The notes beneath the pieces were generated by a model. It made no database searches. It was not told where the DNA came from and saw only the letters and a list, made by a program, of their open reading frames with translations. The position numbers were made by a program, and so were the translations under genes. A DNA stretch of 7,126 nucleotides. Origin: Proteiniphilum sp. (GTDB lineage: Bacteria > Bacteroidota > Bacteroidia > Bacteroidales > Dysgonomonadaceae). Below are positions 4,154 to 7,126 of the stretch, one piece after another. How positions within the stretch are numbered: the stretch's first letter is position 1; every line of letters begins with the position of its first letter. The DNA is taken from positions 1-7,126 of the forward strand of contig JAIRSV010000102.1 of NCBI GenBank assembly GCA_031255275.1, given 5' to 3'.

Positions 4154-5637
4154 TCGTTACAGTATAAATAAAATTCTTTCCAGCCGATGTATCCGGAAGG
4201 AAGCGTCGGTTTCACGTTCCGGAGAATGATGTACCGCGCTTTGACAGGCTCGCTCATCTTGACGTAAACATACCGCAGGCAATCGTCGATAGTGCCTGTC
4301 CACGACTCTTCTCTGTTGAGATACATGGCTTCGGTGGCATAGCAAACGTCGTATGACTTGGCGCATCCTGTCGCGCTGTAGCCTTCGAGCCTGAAACCCG
4401 TAATGTTTTCCGTATCCTTTCCCAGATCAATGATGACATTCATCACGAGACTGCTCGACGAATTGAAAAGAGCCGTACCCGAACCGTCGGTAATCATGTT
4501 TTTGGCCGGATAGCCGGAAGAATAGGGCGGCTGCTCGAGGTCGGTCACCATATTGCGCACGCCGACCGAATAACCTGACCTGTCCGTCTGCTGCACGCCC
4601 AGTTCGGCGGCATATTCGTCCGACAGGGCGGCGTCGGTTTTCATCGAAACGGTGACCTGTTCGTCGGGAATAATAGTAGCGTTGTCCACGAGGATAACCG
4701 TATAGAACACTTTCTCCTTTTCGGAGACAGATATATCGGATGACCGGATTTCCAGCGGAATCAAATACCCGTTGCGGTCGGTGAGCGCGGCGATGTCGCC
4801 GGCGTAGTTCAGCATGGCGGACACATTATTCCTGCCCTCTTCGATCTCCAGATCGATGGGCGTCACATTTCCGGGGAGCGGCCGGTAATTCGTGCCGTTG
4901 GCCTCGTTATAGGCGGCGATCAGATTGTTGTTGAGTTCCATCCTTACCTTCACCGGTTCGGTCACATTCATATGGCAGGTAGAAACGGTGAAAGGTATCT
5001 TGCCTATATCGGTAAAGAGATTGAAAATGGGCGTATTCCGGAAAAAGACCGCCGGGCTTGTAACCTTTACGCCGTCTTCCTGCCGCACGGAGACCTTCAC
5101 ATAGCTTGTCCGGCTGTCGTATTTGATGCCGGCGTCCGCCCCCGACACCTTCAGGATGCGGATCGGAAGAAGGTACTCCATCTGGCCGGTTCCGTCGGAA
5201 GAAATTCCGTTCAACCTGCTCATCGGATTGGCGTAGGCGACGGTGACGGAATCTTCCGATTCGGTTTCACCTTCGGGAATCCATACCGTCAGCCTCGTTG
5301 CGAGAACCTCCTCCGGCAGCAATATGTAATGGGTCTCGTTTTCCTGATTGTAGAGGTTCTGCAACTCGGCGTCGATAATCAGCCTGACCTTCGTCCTGCT
5401 CGCCACCGGCGCCGTGGAATATACCGGGAACTTGACCAGCAGCGTATCGCTTCCGCTGTTGATGGTGTGAGTAACCGTATGTTCCCTGATCAGATCCTTT
5501 GCGTCGATATACACTTTGGCGGAAGCTTCGGATCCGTAAGGCTTTTTGAAGTCGTGAATGTTTTCCTCACACCCGCCAAGCATCAGCAATGCGGGAAGCA
5601 TGAGCAAGACACAGATATATTTGGCACTGTTATTCAT
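4150..5637 (-). CDS. Surface lipoprotein: two DUF1735 modules plus discoidin-like C-terminus
   Basis: The 495-aa product starts with a lipoprotein signal (K6, hydrophobic 8-20, lipobox LGGC with C23). Glu-Glu after the cysteine agrees with the acidic surface-export signal of Bacteroidetes lipoproteins. Two DUF1735 (BT_3987-type N-terminal) modules follow, at about 40-185 and 195-317. Each carries the family signature: LYNQENETHYILLP at 95-108 and AYNEANGTNYRPLP at 242-255. Residues about 375-493 resemble an F5/8 type C (discoidin) beta-sandwich, including an ITDG start, an IIDLG strand (402-406) and ARYIILR (467-473). It probably binds a glycan or other ligand at the cell surface alongside a SusC/SusD pair outside the window. 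The frame is open upstream to 5781, but the ATG at 5637 supplies the lipoprotein signal and follows the previous stop by 22 bp. Confidence 0.85.
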   Translation of the reverse strand: MNNSAKYICVLLMLPALLMLGGCEENIHDFKKPYGSEASAKVYIDAKDLIREHTVTHTINSGSDTLLVKFPVYSTAPVASRTKVRLIIDAELQNLYNQENETHYILLPEEVLATRLTVWIPEGETESEDSVTVAYANPMSRLNGISSDGTGQMEYLLPIRILKVSGADAGIKYDSRTSYVKVSVRQEDGVKVTSPAVFFRNTPIFNLFTDIGKIPFTVSTCHMNVTEPVKVRMELNNNLIAAYNEANGTNYRPLPGNVTPIDLEIEEGRNNVSAMLNYAGDIAALTDRNGYLIPLEIRSSDISVSEKEKVFYTVILVDNATIIPDEQVTVSMKTDAALSDEYAAELGVQQTDRSGYSVGVRNMVTDLEQPPYSSGYPAKNMITDGSGTALFNSSSSLVMNVIIDLGKDTENITGFRLEGYSATGCAKSYDVCYATEAMYLNREESWTGTIDDCLRYVYVKMSEPVKARYIILRNVKPTLPSGYIGWKEFYLYCNE

Positions 5638-5659
5638 AATTTCGTATGCTTTGTTTAGT

Positions 5660-7126
5660 TTATTTTTTCTTGTAATCCAGCCCGACGATTCTGCCCATGC
5701 CTTCGAAAGACATGGTGATCTGTTCCTGTTTCTCTCCATCCTCACCCTCGGCCAAATTGTCGTCCGAAGGATGTCTGGCAACCTCCATTTCTCCGTCGAG
5801 CGAATTTTTCAGGGTAAAAATCTCCAGTTTGCCGCCCGTCGCCTTTCCTTTCGAGGCGTCGAAGGTGGCTACCGCCAGCCCTCTTTCGAGCGCCGCGGGA
5901 CAGTCGGCGCCGCCCTGCGATTGCGGAAGGAGGAACTTGAATGCGGTGATCTCCGTATATCCCCCTTTGATGAACGTCGAGGTAACTTCCTTCTCGACAG
6001 CCTCGGACGACGATACGTCGGCACGCCATACCCTGTTGTCTTTGGTCACATAATAAATAAAGGGGTTGTTCGGATAGCTGGGATAGGTAGCCAGGAATTT
6101 CATGTTGCCGATGGCGCTGCCGGGGGGGAAGAAGGAAGTTCTCTTCCGACCGGTGGTGGTGACGATCTCACCCTCATTGCGGCCTCCCGAAAACTGGAGG
6201 CAGCGGTAACCGGCACTGTTTTTCAACTTCACGATGACGACCCCGTCGGGAGCGGTCACAGAGCGATACATCTCGCCCATGTATATGACATCCTCGAATT
6301 GCGGATCGGAAAATTTGAATTGCCCTCCCTCCGCTTCCGTAGCGAGCGCTACAGAATAGTAATAACCATACCAGGTGAAGGTGTTTCGCGTATTAACTAA
6401 AGCGAACTTGAAACTCCTGCTGTCCCGGTCGTAGAAGAGGGCGCCAAAATTCATATATATAAAGGCGTGAGGCGACGGATCGAACCGGCTTTCAATGTCA
6501 GAGAGATTCTTTCCACTTTCTGTTTTTTTGAAGCCGGCGTTAATGGGATTTGCCAGGAAGCGGTACGGAGCATGTGTTTGATATAAAAACCAATTCCGCT
6601 CGCCGTTGTCGTCCATATACATCCAGGTCTGAAAACCCTGATGATCGGTAACCCGCACCTTTTGAAAGATGATCGGCCTGCCTTTCTGCACATAAGCCGT
6701 GTCGAGGTACGAACCCCTCTCCACCGACGCCTCCGCATTATAATCTTCCGACCACGAAAAATCTTTTGCGCTGACACGGGTCGTATACTGATCGGTGAGA
6801 ATCCATACCGAGTAGCGTGTCCCGTCGGGATTGGCGGACGTCGGCGACAGATCGTGGGTAGCCGTTCCCGTGGCGGTCACAATGTCGATGGGCGTCACCC
6901 CTTTGCGGGGAATTGCCGACGCGCCCAGCATGTTCCTGGAAAGACTGAACGTGTTGCGCGAAGGCGAGTAGGAAACCAGGTCGATGTCAAACCCGTCGTC
7001 GAGTTCAACGATAGCGGCATACCCCTTGGGGTTGCCTACCACCAGGTCGAACACCTTCCAGTAATAGACCTGCGATTGCACGTTGAATGCCTCGAAAACC
7101 ATCGTTACGCTTGCCCCGATAGGGGG
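5660..7126 (-). CDS. PKD-like family (Sus-associated) protein, C-terminal part
   Basis: The frame is open from the right edge to a stop at 5660, giving 488 residues. The ATG at 7102 is internal, since eight sense codons (PPIGASVT) precede it. The N-terminus, probably a lipoprotein signal and PKD-like domain, lies outside the window. What remains resembles the C-terminal region of PKD-like family lipoproteins encoded beside Bacteroidetes susC/susD genes. It has aromatic-rich repeating strands that suggest a propeller-like fold, for example FIYYVTKDNRVWRAD and a YTEITAFKF strand. The ending, MGRIVGLDYKKK, resembles the conserved glycine-aromatic 'GKIVDxxY' terminus of that family. No catalytic motif is recognisable. 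A role in ligand binding or transport-complex assembly is inferred from context. The next gene starts after 22 bp, so they are very likely co-transcribed. Confidence 0.7.
   Translation of the reverse strand, partial: PPIGASVTMVFEAFNVQSQVYYWKVFDLVVGNPKGYAAIVELDDGFDIDLVSYSPSRNTFSLSRNMLGASAIPRKGVTPIDIVTATGTATHDLSPTSANPDGTRYSVWILTDQYTTRVSAKDFSWSEDYNAEASVERGSYLDTAYVQKGRPIIFQKVRVTDHQGFQTWMYMDDNGERNWFLYQTHAPYRFLANPINAGFKKTESGKNLSDIESRFDPSPHAFIYMNFGALFYDRDSRSFKFALVNTRNTFTWYGYYYSVALATEAEGGQFKFSDPQFEDVIYMGEMYRSVTAPDGVVIVKLKNSAGYRCLQFSGGRNEGEIVTTTGRKRTSFFPPGSAIGNMKFLATYPSYPNNPFIYYVTKDNRVWRADVSSSEAVEKEVTSTFIKGGYTEITAFKFLLPQSQGGADCPAALERGLAVATFDASKGKATGGKLEIFTLKNSLDGEMEVARHPSDDNLAEGEDGEKQEQITMSFEGMGRIVGLDYKKK

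Noticed and set aside
5638..5781. Upstream 48-residue extension of the DUF1735 lipoprotein
   Set aside because: It would bury the lipoprotein signal peptide inside the protein and overlap the coding end of the PKD-like gene. The ATG at 5637 begins the signal cleanly.
5558..6400. 280-aa plus-strand frame across the lipoprotein/PKD-like junction
   Set aside because: It is antisense to two well-supported genes, spans their boundary and has no family resemblance.

Overview
The window looks like part of a Bacteroidetes (probably Bacteroidales) chromosome. Every gene I can support lies on the minus strand. The pointers to this group are a Bacteroidales-type FabI, a surface lipoprotein with tandem DUF1735 modules, a PKD-like family (Sus-associated) protein, a TlpA-like thioredoxin with a long N-terminal extension, and promoter elements of the Bacteroides TTTG / TAnnTTTG type in place of sigma70 boxes. 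The species cannot be named from this sequence alone.

In the direction of transcription (high to low coordinates) the layout starts with the C-terminal 488 residues of a PKD-like family protein (7126-5660, cut by the window edge). After 22 bp comes a 495-aa lipoprotein with two DUF1735 modules and a discoidin-like C-terminus (5637-4150). It overlaps by an ATGA junction with a 468-aa TlpA/thioredoxin-like protein (4153-2747). These three form a tight operon tail of the kind found downstream of susC/susD pairs. A 97-bp gap carrying a perfect 10-bp-stem hairpin separates it from an exported retropepsin-like aspartyl protease with two DTG lobes (2640-1732).

A gene-free stretch follows (1731-1337). 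It holds a 42-bp tandem repeat array with internal dyads, then a candidate fabI promoter and leader. fabI (enoyl-ACP reductase, 1336-479) is next. A second gene-free stretch (478-52) is packed with short hairpins, including a two-hairpin motif present twice. The first 17 codons of a probable Sua5/YrdC-type threonylcarbamoyl-AMP synthase (51-1) run off the left edge.

Functionally, the right half encodes envelope proteins: surface binding of an unknown ligand, periplasmic thiol chemistry and an aspartyl protease. The left half is housekeeping: type II fatty acid synthesis and tRNA t6A modification. The least explained element is the 42-bp array. It has five clear units plus one degraded unit. 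The period equals four helical turns and also fourteen codons. The dyads pair better as minus-strand RNA than as plus-strand RNA.
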